DNA of 64,000 bases from Hungatella sp. (GCA_009712635.1 WASS01000005.1:62001-126000), one strand, 5' to 3'. Shown: positions 53,541 to 62,544, counted from the first letter of the stretch. Made by a program: numbers and translations. The notes: generated from the sequence alone by a model not told the origin.

Positions 53541-54203
53541 ATGAACAAAGAGAATCATTTTTTTGCAATTGCCATTACCCGCACCTGCGGAAGCGGAGGC
53601 GGCAGCTATATAGGAAAAAAACTGGCAGCTGATTACGGAATTGACTATTATGACAGGAAGCTTTTACGGCTGGCGGCAGAGGACAGCGGAATTAATGAAA
53701 CCATATTTGCACAGGCAGATGAAAATACAAAAAAGACGATGTTGTACGGGGCATTTAAAAGGGTTTATAATGGAGAGATCATCCCGCCGGAAAGCGGAAA
53801 TTTCTTATCAGACCAGAATTTATTTAATTATCAGGCAAAGGTGTTAAAAGAGCTGCTGACCCAGGAATCCTATGTGTGTGTGGGAAGAGCTGCTGATTTT
53901 GTATTAAAGGGGGAACCCAATGTGGTGTCAGTCTATTTAGATGCACCCTATGAGTTTCGGATAAAACGGGAGATGGAACGGCAGGGAATCGGGGAAGGGG
54001 AAGCACAGCGCTACATCGATCAGCTGGACCGGTACCGCAATGCCTATTACCTGTATCATACCGGAAGACAGTGGAAAACCCCCCGAAATTATGACCTGTG
54101 TCTGGATACGGAAAGCCTGGGACTTGATAACTGCGCGGAACTGATTAAAGAGTATATCAGGATGAAATTTGGCATTTGCCCGGAAAAAAAGGAGAGGTTA
54201 TGA
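53541..54203 (+). CDS. Cytidylate kinase-like protein
   Basis: A 220-residue P-loop protein of the cytidylate-kinase-like family. The N-terminus has ITRTCGSGGGSYIGKKLA, a glycine-rich loop related to but longer than the CMP kinase P-loop, then DYYDRKLLRLAAEDSG. A later segment VYLDAPYEFRIKREMERQG resembles the nucleotide-kinase lid. True CMP kinase is normally encoded elsewhere with ribosomal protein S1, so this paralogue probably has another substrate. It overlaps the aminotransferase gene by ATGA. Why it belongs to this operon is unclear. Confidence 0.75.
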   Translation: MNKENHFFAIAITRTCGSGGGSYIGKKLAADYGIDYYDRKLLRLAAEDSGINETIFAQADENTKKTMLYGAFKRVYNGEIIPPESGNFLSDQNLFNYQAKVLKELLTQESYVCVGRAADFVLKGEPNVVSVYLDAPYEFRIKREMERQGIGEGEAQRYIDQLDRYRNAYYLYHTGRQWKTPRNYDLCLDTESLGLDNCAELIKEYIRMKFGICPEKKERL

Positions 54204-55066
54204 AAGAACTTGCTTATTATGATGGAACAATTGCTGCACCAGAGGAGCTGATGATTCCTTTTAATGACAGAGTGCATTTTTTCGGTGACGGGGTTTATGA
54301 TGCATCAGTGGGGGGAAATCACCGTATTTACCTGCTGGATGATCATCTGGATCGTTTCTATTCCAGTGCAAATGCTCTGGATATCCGGATTCCCATGGAA
54401 AAGAAGGAGCTTGGAGAGCTTTTAACGGATCTTCTTAAAAAGGTGGAGGGAGAGACTCATTTTGTATATTGGCAGGTTACAAGAGGAGCGGCTTCCAGAA
54501 ACCACTCGTATAGCAGTGAAATGACTGGGAAATTATGGGTTATGATCCGTCCCAACCGGCTGAGGAATCCGGAAGTTCCCATCAGTCTGGTCACAGCAGA
54601 GGATACCCGTTTCCTTCACTGCAATATTAAAACCTTAAACCTTCTGCCTTCTGTCATGGCATCCCAGAAGGCGGAGCAGCTGGGGGCACAGGAAACCGTG
54701 TTCCACAGAGGGGACATTGTAACGGAGTGTGCTCACAGCAACGTTTCCATATTAAAAGACGGGATTTTTTTATCCCATCCCAATGATCAGTACATTCTGC
54801 GTGGAATTTCCAAGACTCATATGATTGAAGCCTGCTACCGCCTTGGAATCCAGGTGTTAGAACGCCCCTTTACCTTAAAGGAGCTGATAGAGGCGGATGA
54901 GGTACTGGTTACCTCCTCTTCTAACTTCTGCCTTCACGCAAAGGAGATCGACGGAATACCTGTAGGAGGAAAGGATCTGGAAAGGTTAAGCTGGATTCAG
55001 AAGGAAGTCATTGAAGAATATTTAAGATATACAGGAAAGAGTAGCTTGTTTGATGATGCAGTCTGA
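54200..55066 (+). CDS. dat: D-amino acid aminotransferase (class IV PLP)
   Basis: A 288-residue fold-type IV PLP enzyme. It begins ELAYYDGTIAAPEEL and IPFNDRVHFFGDGVYD, as in D-alanine aminotransferases. The Lys for PLP is in NIKTLNLLPSVMASQ, and the cofactor segment TECAHSNVSIL follows. D-amino acid aminotransferases move the amino group between D-amino acids and 2-oxoglutarate/D-glutamate. The ATG overlaps the previous stop. The D-glutamate cyclase-type genes downstream support D-glutamate as product or substrate. Branched-chain aminotransferases share the fold but are longer. Confidence 0.82.
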   Translation: MKELAYYDGTIAAPEELMIPFNDRVHFFGDGVYDASVGGNHRIYLLDDHLDRFYSSANALDIRIPMEKKELGELLTDLLKKVEGETHFVYWQVTRGAASRNHSYSSEMTGKLWVMIRPNRLRNPEVPISLVTAEDTRFLHCNIKTLNLLPSVMASQKAEQLGAQETVFHRGDIVTECAHSNVSILKDGIFLSHPNDQYILRGISKTHMIEACYRLGIQVLERPFTLKELIEADEVLVTSSSNFCLHAKEIDGIPVGGKDLERLSWIQKEVIEEYLRYTGKSSLFDDAV

Positions 55067-55101
55067 ACATGCAGGACAGCTGTTTGAAAAGGGAGTATGA
55101 A

Positions 55102-56202
55102 ATGGAACGGGCAGAGCTGGAAAAATGGAACGTAGGAGAAAATTTAGATGCGCTGATGAATCTGGATCCAAGGGGCTATGGCGTCTGCCGGATTCTTTAT
55201 GAAGGAAGCAGAAAGGCCATGGGAGAGCCGTTAGCCATGAGAGCCGCTGAGAGATTGTGCGAGACGGTAAAGGAACAGGATCTGATCTTTATTCTCACCG
55301 GTTTTGTTCTTCTGCCCCACAGGAAACCGGAGATGGATGGTATGGTAAGTTCCTTGCTCTTAGCCAGATCTCTGGTACTGGCTTTCGGTGCAAAACCAGT
55401 CATTATCTGCCCGGAGGATTGTGTGAAGGCAGTAAAAAAGTGTGCATCCGTAGTTGGCCTTCATATCTACGAAGATTTAAAGACCGTACAGGAGCTTCCC
55501 TACAGCATGGGAGTTCATGCATTTACAAAGAACTCCAGCAGAGCGTCAATGGAAGCGGAATGGCTGATCAGGGATATCCTGCCTTCTGCAGTTATTTCTG
55601 TAGAAGCTCCGGGAGCCAACCATCTGGGGGTTTATCACAATGCGGTTGGTAAGGATGTTTCTGAACTGGAAGCAAAAAGTGATGTTCTGTGGGAACTTTT
55701 AAAACAGAGAGGCGTTTTAAACATTGCCATAGGCGATCTGGGAAATGAAATCGGGATGGGAACCATAGGAATGCACATCAGACAATATGTCCCTTTTACC
55801 GGACCGGGAGAATGTATCTGCGGCTGCAAAGGAGGCACTCTGGCAGCCAGCAGTGCAGATCATATCATTACTGCCACCTGTTCCGACTGGGGCTGCTATG
55901 GACTTATGGCAGCACTTGCCTACTTAAAGCGGGATATGGAGATTCTTCACAGGGAAGAGATGGAGGCAGAGGTGATGCGCGTGGCGTCAAGAAGCGGGCT
56001 GATCGATATGACCGGATCACTGCTGCCTGGTATTGATGGGTTTAATACCAGGATGAATACGGGGATTGTAAGTCTGATGCGTCAGTGTACGGCATATGCA
56101 GTCCGGTATTCCCATAATTCAGATCAGTGGTTTGAACCGGTTATCGGGAAGGGCTTTTTCCAAAAAGGGGGGAAGGAAGTTGAAAATCAAAGCTGTGGGT
56201 GA
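55102..56202 (+). CDS. DUF4392 protein, D-glutamate cyclase-like (DGLUCY C-terminal domain)
   Basis: A 366-residue DUF4392 protein. The signature segments are FVLLPHRKPEMDG, VSVEAPGANHLGVYH and AIGDLGNEIGMG. This domain is the C-terminal half of mammalian DGLUCY, the mitochondrial D-glutamate cyclase that turns D-glutamate into 5-oxo-D-proline. The DUF1445 half is encoded three genes downstream. The ATG at 55102 follows AAAAGGGAG; an ATG at 55069 lacks a ribosome binding site. It overlaps pxpB by 23 bp. Confidence 0.8.
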   Translation: MERAELEKWNVGENLDALMNLDPRGYGVCRILYEGSRKAMGEPLAMRAAERLCETVKEQDLIFILTGFVLLPHRKPEMDGMVSSLLLARSLVLAFGAKPVIICPEDCVKAVKKCASVVGLHIYEDLKTVQELPYSMGVHAFTKNSSRASMEAEWLIRDILPSAVISVEAPGANHLGVYHNAVGKDVSELEAKSDVLWELLKQRGVLNIAIGDLGNEIGMGTIGMHIRQYVPFTGPGECICGCKGGTLAASSADHIITATCSDWGCYGLMAALAYLKRDMEILHREEMEAEVMRVASRSGLIDMTGSLLPGIDGFNTRMNTGIVSLMRQCTAYAVRYSHNSDQWFEPVIGKGFFQKGGKEVENQSCG

Positions 56203-56866
56203 CCGGGGGGTGCTGCTTGAACTGGGAGAAAACATTGACGAAAGGATAAACCGCCGAGTTATGGAACTGAACCGGAACATAATGGCTGCCTCAATAGAAG
56301 GAATTATAGAGACAGTTCCTGCCTTTTGTTCTGTTCTGGTATGCTACGATCCCATTATTACGGATTATAATTTACTAAGCAGCAGACTGGAGAAATTGTC
56401 AAAAACGGTTACTTTGGGAAAAAAGTCAGGTGGCAGGCTTGTAGAGATTCCGGTATGTTATGGCGGAGAGTCAGGGCCGGATCTTTCCTTTGTGGCAGAA
56501 CATGCAGGGAGGAAGGAGCGGGAGGTGATCCGCATTCACAGCAGCAGAGATTACCGGATATATATGCTTGGTTTTCTACCCGGTTTTCCTTACCTGGGAG
56601 GGCTGGATAAAAGAATTCACACGCCCAGGCTTACCACGCCCAGAACAAAAATACCTGCCGGGTCTGTTGGAATCGGAGGAGAACAGACTGGAATTTATCC
56701 CATGGAATCACCTGGCGGCTGGCAGCTGATCGGAAGGACTCCCTTAAAACTATTTGATGTAAAACGGGCAGAACGTCCTCTCTATGAAGCTGGGGATACC
56801 ATACGGTTCATTCCCATCACATTAGAGGAATACCATAAAATCAGACTGGAACAGGAGAAGAGGTGA
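56180..56866 (+). CDS. pxpB: 5-oxoprolinase subunit PxpB (KipI family), TTG start
   Basis: A 228-residue KipI/PxpB protein with the family segments GDRGVLLELG, FLPGFPYLGG, TPRTKIPAGSVGIGG and ESPGGWQLIGRTP. PxpA, PxpB and PxpC together cleave 5-oxoproline to glutamate using ATP. The likely start is the TTG at 56180 after GGGGAAGGAAG, giving the conserved N-terminus (M)KIKAVGD; the next upstream ATG is 84 bp earlier inside DUF4392. It is 4 bp before pxpC. Confidence 0.87.
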   Translation: MKIKAVGDRGVLLELGENIDERINRRVMELNRNIMAASIEGIIETVPAFCSVLVCYDPIITDYNLLSSRLEKLSKTVTLGKKSGGRLVEIPVCYGGESGPDLSFVAEHAGRKEREVIRIHSSRDYRIYMLGFLPGFPYLGGLDKRIHTPRLTTPRTKIPAGSVGIGGEQTGIYPMESPGGWQLIGRTPLKLFDVKRAERPLYEAGDTIRFIPITLEEYHKIRLEQEKR

Positions 56867-56870
56867 CCGT

Positions 56871-57899
56871 ATGGGGCTGGAAATAAAACTGCCGGGTGCA
56901 TTTACTTCCATTCAGGATAAAGGAAGACGGGGTTATTTAAGCCAGGGTTTTATCGAAAGCGGAGCCTGTGATAAATATTCCATGGCAATCGCCAATTTAT
57001 TTGCGGGCAATTTATCAGAGCCGGAACTGGCAGTTTTGGAGTTTACTTTAAAAGGGGGAGAGATTACTTTTACTTCCGATGAAGTGATCGCCCTGGCTGG
57101 TGCAGATATGAAGCCACTGAAAAACGGAGTCCCTATTCCCATGTATCGTCCTGTGGTTATGAGGGGAGGGGACAGTCTGAGCCTTGGAATGGCATCAAAG
57201 GGCCTTAGAACCTATCTGGCTGTATACGGGGGAGTGGCGGTTTTACCGGTACTTGGAAGCAGATCCACTGACTTAAAAAGCTGCTTGGGGGGGCTTGATG
57301 GCAGGGCGTTAAAAGCTGGTGATCTACTCCAATCAGGTAAAAGCGGGGAAGAGATAAAGCGGTTTGCAGCTGCGGTGTATGAAATGGATTTCACAACCCT
57401 GGCCGGGAAAAATGAACCCTGGTTCATAAATCCCTCCAATCCATTTCGTTACAGCGCAGATAAACGATATGTGCTCCTTCGTACTGTTCCCGGACCTCAG
57501 TCAGAGGTATTTACAGAGGAAGGAAGAAATACCTTTGTCAGAAATCCTTATCAGCTGACTGCTGACTGTGACCGCATGGCGTGCAGGCTTCGGGGACCCT
57601 TTATAGAGATGGGGAAAAGGGCGGATATTATTTCCGATGCAGTCATGGAGGGATCGGTCCAGATCACCGCTTCGGGACTTCCCATTGTCATGCTGGCTGA
57701 TCATCAGACAACGGGAGGTTATGCGAAGATTGCCACTGTCATCAGCACGGATATTCCTGCACTGGCTCAGCTGCGTCCGGGAGAGTGGGTGACTTTTCAG
57801 TACGTAACTGCCATGGAAGCAGTGAAGATTGCCAGGAAAGAGAATAAAAAGCTTCTGGAGCTGAAAAAAATAATTGAGACTGCCATGGGAAAATGGTAA
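56871..57899 (+). CDS. pxpC: 5-oxoprolinase subunit PxpC (KipA family)
   Basis: A 342-residue biotin-dependent carboxylase-like (AHS2/KipA) protein. It begins with PGAFTSIQDKGRRGYLSQGF, the family hallmark, and contains VYGGVAVLPVLGSRSTDL and LPIVMLADHQTTGGYAKI. It works with PxpB and PxpA as ATP-dependent 5-oxoprolinase. GAAGAGGTG precedes the ATG. Length is normal. Confidence 0.9.
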   Translation: MGLEIKLPGAFTSIQDKGRRGYLSQGFIESGACDKYSMAIANLFAGNLSEPELAVLEFTLKGGEITFTSDEVIALAGADMKPLKNGVPIPMYRPVVMRGGDSLSLGMASKGLRTYLAVYGGVAVLPVLGSRSTDLKSCLGGLDGRALKAGDLLQSGKSGEEIKRFAAAVYEMDFTTLAGKNEPWFINPSNPFRYSADKRYVLLRTVPGPQSEVFTEEGRNTFVRNPYQLTADCDRMACRLRGPFIEMGKRADIISDAVMEGSVQITASGLPIVMLADHQTTGGYAKIATVISTDIPALAQLRPGEWVTFQYVTAMEAVKIARKENKKLLELKKIIETAMGKW

Positions 57900-57925
57900 A
57901 ATATGAACAGGAAAGAAGGAAAATA

Positions 57926-58735
57926 ATGGGAACAGATTTAAGCCGATTAACGCCTGTGGAAGTAAGAACCATGATCAGAAAGGGACTGATTGATACTCCC
58001 ACTGCCGGACTGTGTGCAGGCTATGCCCAGGGAAATTTAGTGATTCTCCCCCAGGAACTTGCATGGGATTTCCTCTTATTCTGCCAGAGAAATCCCAAAT
58101 CCTGCCCGCTTCTTGAAGTTTCCGATGCAGGCAGCAAGACATTTGCCTTTACAGCACCAGGCAGTGACATTACCACGGATCTTCCAAAATACCGGGTTTA
58201 TGAAGACGGCATCTGTACCGGGGAGTACACGGCTGTGACCGATATTTTTGAAGAGTATCAGTTACATAAGGGAAAGCTGGTAAGTTTTTTAATTGGCTGC
58301 AGTTTTTCATTTGAAGCGGAGCTGCTGGAAGCTGGAATACCCGTAAGGCAGATCGAAGAAGGCGTTAATGTTCCCATGTACCAGACAACCATTCCCTGTA
58401 TCCCTGCGGGAATATTTTCCGGAAACATGGTAGTAAGCATGAGACCAATTCCTCACAGCCTGGTACCAGCTGCAACAGCTATCACTGCAGCCATGCCCAG
58501 GGTACACGGGGCTCCGGTTCAGATCGGATACCCGGAGGCAATTGGGATCAGGGATATTGAAAGCCCGGATTTCGGAGACCGGGTGACCATAAAGGAAGGG
58601 GAAGTCCCGGTATTCTGGCCCTGCGGAGTCACGCCACAGGCAGTGGTGATGAACAGCCGTCCTCCCTTTGTAATTACCCATGCTCCCGGTCATATGTTTG
58701 TTACAGATGTGAAGAATGCGCAGCTGAAGTACTGA
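57926..58735 (+). CDS. DUF1445/UPF0317 protein, D-glutamate cyclase-like (DGLUCY N-terminal domain)
   Basis: A 269-residue UPF0317 protein, often labelled putative hydro-lyase. Hallmarks are FLIGCSFSFEAELLEAGI, IPCIPAGIFSGNMVVSMRP, HGAPVQIGYPEAIGI, VFWPCGVTPQ and ITHAPGHMFVTD. This domain forms the N-terminal half of DGLUCY. It sits between pxpC and pxpA. The ATG at 57926 follows GAAAGAAGG; an earlier start at 57893 would overlap pxpC and extend the N-terminus. The presence of both DGLUCY halves in one operon is the main support for the D-glutamate role. Confidence 0.83.
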   Translation: MGTDLSRLTPVEVRTMIRKGLIDTPTAGLCAGYAQGNLVILPQELAWDFLLFCQRNPKSCPLLEVSDAGSKTFAFTAPGSDITTDLPKYRVYEDGICTGEYTAVTDIFEEYQLHKGKLVSFLIGCSFSFEAELLEAGIPVRQIEEGVNVPMYQTTIPCIPAGIFSGNMVVSMRPIPHSLVPAATAITAAMPRVHGAPVQIGYPEAIGIRDIESPDFGDRVTIKEGEVPVFWPCGVTPQAVVMNSRPPFVITHAPGHMFVTDVKNAQLKY

Positions 58736-58764
58736 AAACGGTTTTAGAGAAAGGAAGCGTGATT

Positions 58765-59520
58765 ATGGCGGTCATTGATTTGAACTGTGATTTGGGGGAA
58801 AGTTACGGAGCTTATAAGATTGGAATGGATGAAGAAGTGATTCCATACGTTACTTCTGCAAACATTGCATGCGGATTCCACGGAGGAGATCCCATGGTGA
58901 TGGAGCGGACAGTAGCACTTTGCAAGGAGCATGGAGTGAGAATCGGTGCCCATCCGGGATTTCCGGATCTGGCAGGATTTGGAAGAAGAAATATGGCGCT
59001 GTCTCCGGAAGAGGTGAAGGCCTCTGTGAAATACCAGATTGGAGCGTTAAAGGCATTTTGTACCGGAGCAGGAGTGAGACTCTGGCATGTAAAGCCTCAT
59101 GGTGCCCTTTATAATATGGCAGCAGAGGATTATCAGCTGGCGAGGGCTGTCTGCCTGGCTGTGAAAGAGGTGGATGAAAGTCTGGTGCTTCTTGGGCTAA
59201 GCGGCAGTGAGATGATCCGTGCGGCGAAAGCAACCGGCGTATTCTGTGCAAGCGAGGTCTTTGCAGACCGGGGATATCAAAGTGACGGAACCCTGGTTCC
59301 CAGAAATCAGAAGGGTGCACTGATAAAGGATGAAGAAGAGGCAGTAAAGCGGGTGATCCGTATGGTCCGGGAGCGAAAGGTGGAAGCTGTGGATGGACGG
59401 GATATTACCATACAGGCTGATTCCGTGTGTGTTCACGGAGATGGAGCCAAAGCACTGGCATTTGTGAAAAAAATTCGGGAAGGTCTTATGGAGGAAGGAA
59501 TTGTAATAAAGGGATTCTAA
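58765..59520 (+). CDS. pxpA: 5-oxoprolinase subunit PxpA (LamB/YcsF family)
   Basis: A 251-residue LamB/YcsF protein. The family signature IDLNCDLGESYG opens it, then IACGFHGGDP, VRIGAHPGFPDL, VKPHGALYN and SVCVHGDGAKAL. It is the third subunit of 5-oxoprolinase. The ATG at 58765 follows AGAAAGGAAG at 9 bp; the in-frame GTG six bases earlier is too close. It is the last gene of the operon, before a convergent flavodiiron gene. Confidence 0.9.
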   Translation: MAVIDLNCDLGESYGAYKIGMDEEVIPYVTSANIACGFHGGDPMVMERTVALCKEHGVRIGAHPGFPDLAGFGRRNMALSPEEVKASVKYQIGALKAFCTGAGVRLWHVKPHGALYNMAAEDYQLARAVCLAVKEVDESLVLLGLSGSEMIRAAKATGVFCASEVFADRGYQSDGTLVPRNQKGALIKDEEEAVKRVIRMVRERKVEAVDGRDITIQADSVCVHGDGAKALAFVKKIREGLMEEGIVIKGF

Positions 59521-59540
59521 TGACAGAGGGATAAAAAATA

Positions 59541-59581
59541 CCCCCGGAAAACGGTACACAGTATGCCGTTTCTTCCGGGGG
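59541..59581. terminator. Terminator between pxpA and the flavodiiron gene
   Basis: A GC-rich stem (59541-59554 with 59566-59581, small internal mismatch) lies between convergent stops. On the minus strand it is followed by TATTTTTTAT, so it mainly serves the flavodiiron gene. Confidence 0.75.
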
Positions 59582-59590
59582 ATCATATTA

Positions 59591-60796
59591 TTATTTAGAC
59601 ATGGAATCTGCAATGGTATTGGCCAAAGCAGCGATTTCTGACAGCTGATCTTCTTTCAGGGAAGATTTCACTGTAATGGTCTGATCCAGAATGGTCATGT
59701 TTTTCATGCCTGAGATGATCTCGGTCATCTTTTTTGCTGCCATAACGCCCCAGGTGCCGTTCTCGATCAGTGCAACGGTACGGTTCTGCACGTTGTGAGC
59801 CTTCATATCCATGAGAAGATGCTCCATATTGCTGAAGATTCCTGCATTATAGGTAGCAGATGCAAAAACCAGATGGCTGCATCGGAATGCCTCTGAGATA
59901 ATATAGGATGGGTGAGTTACGGAAACGTCATACATCACAATATTGCGGATGCCGCGTTCTGCAAGCCGGCAAGCAAGAATATTGGCAGCATTCTCTGTGT
60001 TGCCGTATATGGAGCCGTAGGCGATCATGACAGCCTGCTCTTCTGGTTCGTAACTGCTCCAGGTGCAGTACTTGTCCATGTACCAGCAGATATTGGAACG
60101 CCATACCGGTCCGTGAAGCGGGCAGAGAAGCTGTATGTCTAAGTCCGCTACCTTCTTTAACAAAGCCTGGGTGTTGACCCCGTATTTGCCCACGATGTTA
60201 GAATAGTATCTTCTGGAATCATCAAGCCATTCACGCTCAAAATTCAGCTCATCAGCAAATATATTCCCGTTCATGGCGCCAAAGGTACCAAATGCATCTG
60301 CGGAAAATAAAATCTTATCAGTGACATCATAGGTTACCATAACTTCCGGCCAGTGTACCATGGGAGCCATGTAGAAGGAGAAATTGTGCTTACCGGTTGA
60401 GAATGTATCTCCTTCTTTTACAATGATTGCCCTGTCATCCACTCCAAATTCATAAAACTGATTGATAATTGGGACAGTTTTTGCATTGCACACCACTTTG
60501 ACATCAGGGTATCTTCTTACCATCTCTCCCAACGTTGCGCAGTGATCCGGTTCCATATGATTAACAAAAATATAATCCAGATCCCGTCCACCTAAAACTG
60601 CTTCCACATTCTCGATAAACTGCCCGCTGATGGCTCTGTCAACCGTATCAAACAGTACGGTTTTTTCATCCAGCAAAACGTAGGAATTATAAGCAATTCC
60701 TCTGGGAATAGGGTATGCATTTTCAAACAGGGCCAGACGGCGGTCGCTTCCGCCAACCCAGAACAGATCGTCTATTATTTTTTTGATACAGTACAT
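59591..60796 (-). CDS. fprA: FprA-family A-type flavodiiron protein
   Basis: A 401-residue cytoplasmic flavodiiron protein. It has a metallo-beta-lactamase-like diiron domain (1-250) and a flavodoxin domain (about 255-400). Diiron ligands are visible in HMEPDHCATLG (H80, E82, D84, H85), and the flavodoxin loop is IAYGSIYGNTENAA. Such proteins reduce oxygen to water (or NO) and protect anaerobes. It is monocistronic, with about 187 bp of upstream sequence to the divergent araC-type gene. Confidence 0.92.
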   Translation of the reverse strand: MYCIKKIIDDLFWVGGSDRRLALFENAYPIPRGIAYNSYVLLDEKTVLFDTVDRAISGQFIENVEAVLGGRDLDYIFVNHMEPDHCATLGEMVRRYPDVKVVCNAKTVPIINQFYEFGVDDRAIIVKEGDTFSTGKHNFSFYMAPMVHWPEVMVTYDVTDKILFSADAFGTFGAMNGNIFADELNFEREWLDDSRRYYSNIVGKYGVNTQALLKKVADLDIQLLCPLHGPVWRSNICWYMDKYCTWSSYEPEEQAVMIAYGSIYGNTENAANILACRLAERGIRNIVMYDVSVTHPSYIISEAFRCSHLVFASATYNAGIFSNMEHLLMDMKAHNVQNRTVALIENGTWGVMAAKKMTEIISGMKNMTILDQTITVKSSLKEDQLSEIAALANTIADSMSK

Positions 60797-60983
60797 GTTG
60801 CAGCCTTCCTTTCTATTGCTCGTTCTAGTATCTTGTATAAAGTATACTATATTATTAACAAAATGTCATGACCTTTTTCTATAAACATAGTAGGAATTCG
60901 GTGTTTTTTTGAAACCGCACTTTTTATGAATACGGGGGAAATGAAACCTGCTATAATAAGGTCAGATTACGGAGGCAGAAAGC

Positions 60984-61382
60984 ATGGATGAAAAGAAAAA
61001 AACAGTTAGTCAGATCATTGATTATATTGAAGTCAATTTATCTGCGCCGGAAAGACTGAATGTGGAGGAGATCGCCCGGTATGCCGGTTACTCTAAATTT
61101 CATATTAACCGGATGTTTTCTGATGTCACAGGCTGTACCATCCACCGCTATATTAAGGAGCGCAGGCTCAGTGAAGCGGCTGGTAAGCTTATTATGGAAG
61201 AAGAATCCATTGCCAGAATCGCACAGGATGCATTGTATCAGTCCCAGCAGGCATTTACACTGGAGTTTAAAAAAGTATATGGCTGTACGCCAATGACATA
61301 CAGAAAAGCAAGAATTAACAAAGAATTAAGGCGTAAAGAGGTAATAATGAACCTCTCCAAAGCCTGGAGGTGTGCGGCATGA
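60984..61382 (+). CDS. AraC-family regulator, DNA-binding domain only
   Basis: A 132-residue protein consisting of just the two AraC helix-turn-helix motifs ([21 protein letters not shown] near 26-46 and [21 protein letters not shown] near 75-95), with no ligand-binding domain. Small AraC proteins of this kind resemble MarA/SoxS, which act by abundance rather than ligand. ACGGAGGC precedes the ATG. Its stop overlaps the clpP start (ATGA), so it is coupled to a protease subunit. Confidence 0.88.
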   Translation: MDEKKKTVSQIIDYIEVNLSAPERLNVEEIARYAGYSKFHINRMFSDVTGCTIHRYIKERRLSEAAGKLIMEEESIARIAQDALYQSQQAFTLEFKKVYGCTPMTYRKARINKELRRKEVIMNLSKAWRCAA

Positions 61383-61969
61383 ATGTGGTTCCTTATGTGA
61401 TTGAACAGACTGGATCAGGGGAACGAAGCTATGATCTGTTTTCCCGCCTGTTAAAGGACCGGATTATTTTTCTGGGAGAAGAGGTAAATGATGAATCTGC
61501 CAAGCTGATTATCGCTCAGCTTTTATTTCTGGAATCCCAGGATCCGGAGAAAGACATTTCCTTTTACATTAACAGCCCCGGCGGCTCCATAACCGCTGGA
61601 CTGGGGATTTATGATACCATGAAGTACATCCGCTGTGATGTTTCCACCATCTGCCTTGGCTTTGCGGCCAGCTTTGGAGCGTTTCTTCTGGCTGGAGGAA
61701 CAAAAGGAAAGCGGTTTGCCCTTCCAAATGCTGAAATTATGATTCATCAGCCCGGAGTATCCGGAGGAATCGGGGGAAAGGCAGCTGACATATGGATTTA
61801 CTCAGAAAAGCTCCAAAAGGATAAGAGGCGGTTAAACCGGATACTGGGGGAAAATACCGGTCATTCTGAAGAAGAGATTGAACGGGATACGGACAGGGAT
61901 CATTTTATGACAGCATCAGAAGCCAGGGATTATGGAATCATTGATGCTATTCTGGAAAAAAGAAAATAG
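61379..61969 (+). CDS. clpP: ClpP-family serine protease, secondary paralogue
   Basis: A 196-residue ClpP. The catalytic triad falls at S98 (GFAASFGAF), H123 (MIHQPGV) and D172 (ERDTDRDHF), the positions normal for ClpP. The handle and axial segments [12 protein letters not shown] and [15 protein letters not shown] are present. The ATG at 61379 follows GGAGGTG. Phe replaces the usual Met after the catalytic Ser. It is not next to clpX or tig, as the main ClpP usually is, so it is probably a second ClpP. Its coupling to a MarA-like regulator suggests proteolytic control of that regulator or a shared stress role (inference). Confidence 0.87.
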   Translation: MNVVPYVIEQTGSGERSYDLFSRLLKDRIIFLGEEVNDESAKLIIAQLLFLESQDPEKDISFYINSPGGSITAGLGIYDTMKYIRCDVSTICLGFAASFGAFLLAGGTKGKRFALPNAEIMIHQPGVSGGIGGKAADIWIYSEKLQKDKRRLNRILGENTGHSEEEIERDTDRDHFMTASEARDYGIIDAILEKRK

Positions 61970-61978
61970 GGAATGTTT

Positions 61979-62022
61979 AAGGGGTTAATCTGAAAAAAGG
62001 ATTGAACCCCTTTTCATTTTTT
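61979..62022 (+). terminator. Terminator after clpP
   Basis: A stem AAGGGGTT with AACCCCTT (61979-61986 and 62005-62012) plus weaker pairs is followed by TTTTCATTTTTT. Confidence 0.75.
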
Positions 62023-62056
62023 GCTACAGTAGGACTTATGAAAGGAGGCGAAAGGA

Positions 62057-62518
62057 ATGAAGGATCAAAAAGAGACAATTCTGGTGAGCGCCTGTCTTTT
62101 GGGTGTGAACTGCCGCTATGATGGCAATCATGGAGAAAATAAAGAGATTCTGGCACTGCTTGATGAGTATCATCTGGTTCCAGTCTGTCCGGAACAGCTG
62201 GGAGGAATGGAAACACCCAGGCCTGCGTCTGAGCGGAGAGGGGATAAAACAGTCATTAACCAGTCAGGCCAGGATGTCACCGCCTTTTTTGAAAAAGGTG
62301 CCAGTGAAACCTTAAAGCTTGCAAATATCTTTGGCTGCAAAAAGGCTGTTTTAAAGGAACGCAGTCCATCCTGCGGCAATGGAATGATCTATGACGGGAC
62401 ATTTACCGGAAATAAAATTCCTGGAAGCGGTGTCACCGCGGCTTTGCTTAAAGAGAACGGAATTGAAGTGATTGGAGAAAGCAAAATTCATTCTCTCATA
62501 ACCGGAACGGACAATTAA
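62057..62518 (+). CDS. DUF523 protein
   Basis: A 153-residue DUF523 protein. The conserved cysteine motifs are VSACLLGVNCRYDG at the N-terminus, CPEQLGG and KERSPSCGNGMIYDG. Function unknown; the cysteines could bind metal. AAAGGAGG lies before the ATG. It is 26 bp before the HD-domain gene and probably in one transcript with it and the arginase-family gene. Confidence 0.87.
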   Translation: MKDQKETILVSACLLGVNCRYDGNHGENKEILALLDEYHLVPVCPEQLGGMETPRPASERRGDKTVINQSGQDVTAFFEKGASETLKLANIFGCKKAVLKERSPSCGNGMIYDGTFTGNKIPGSGVTAALLKENGIEVIGESKIHSLITGTDN

Positions 62519-62544
62519 TTAGGTACAGTAAGGAGAATATCAGT

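Noticed and set aside
53541-54203. Annotation as housekeeping cytidylate kinase cmk
   Set aside because: The P-loop is atypical, and the operon context is amino acid transport rather than rpsA/cmk.
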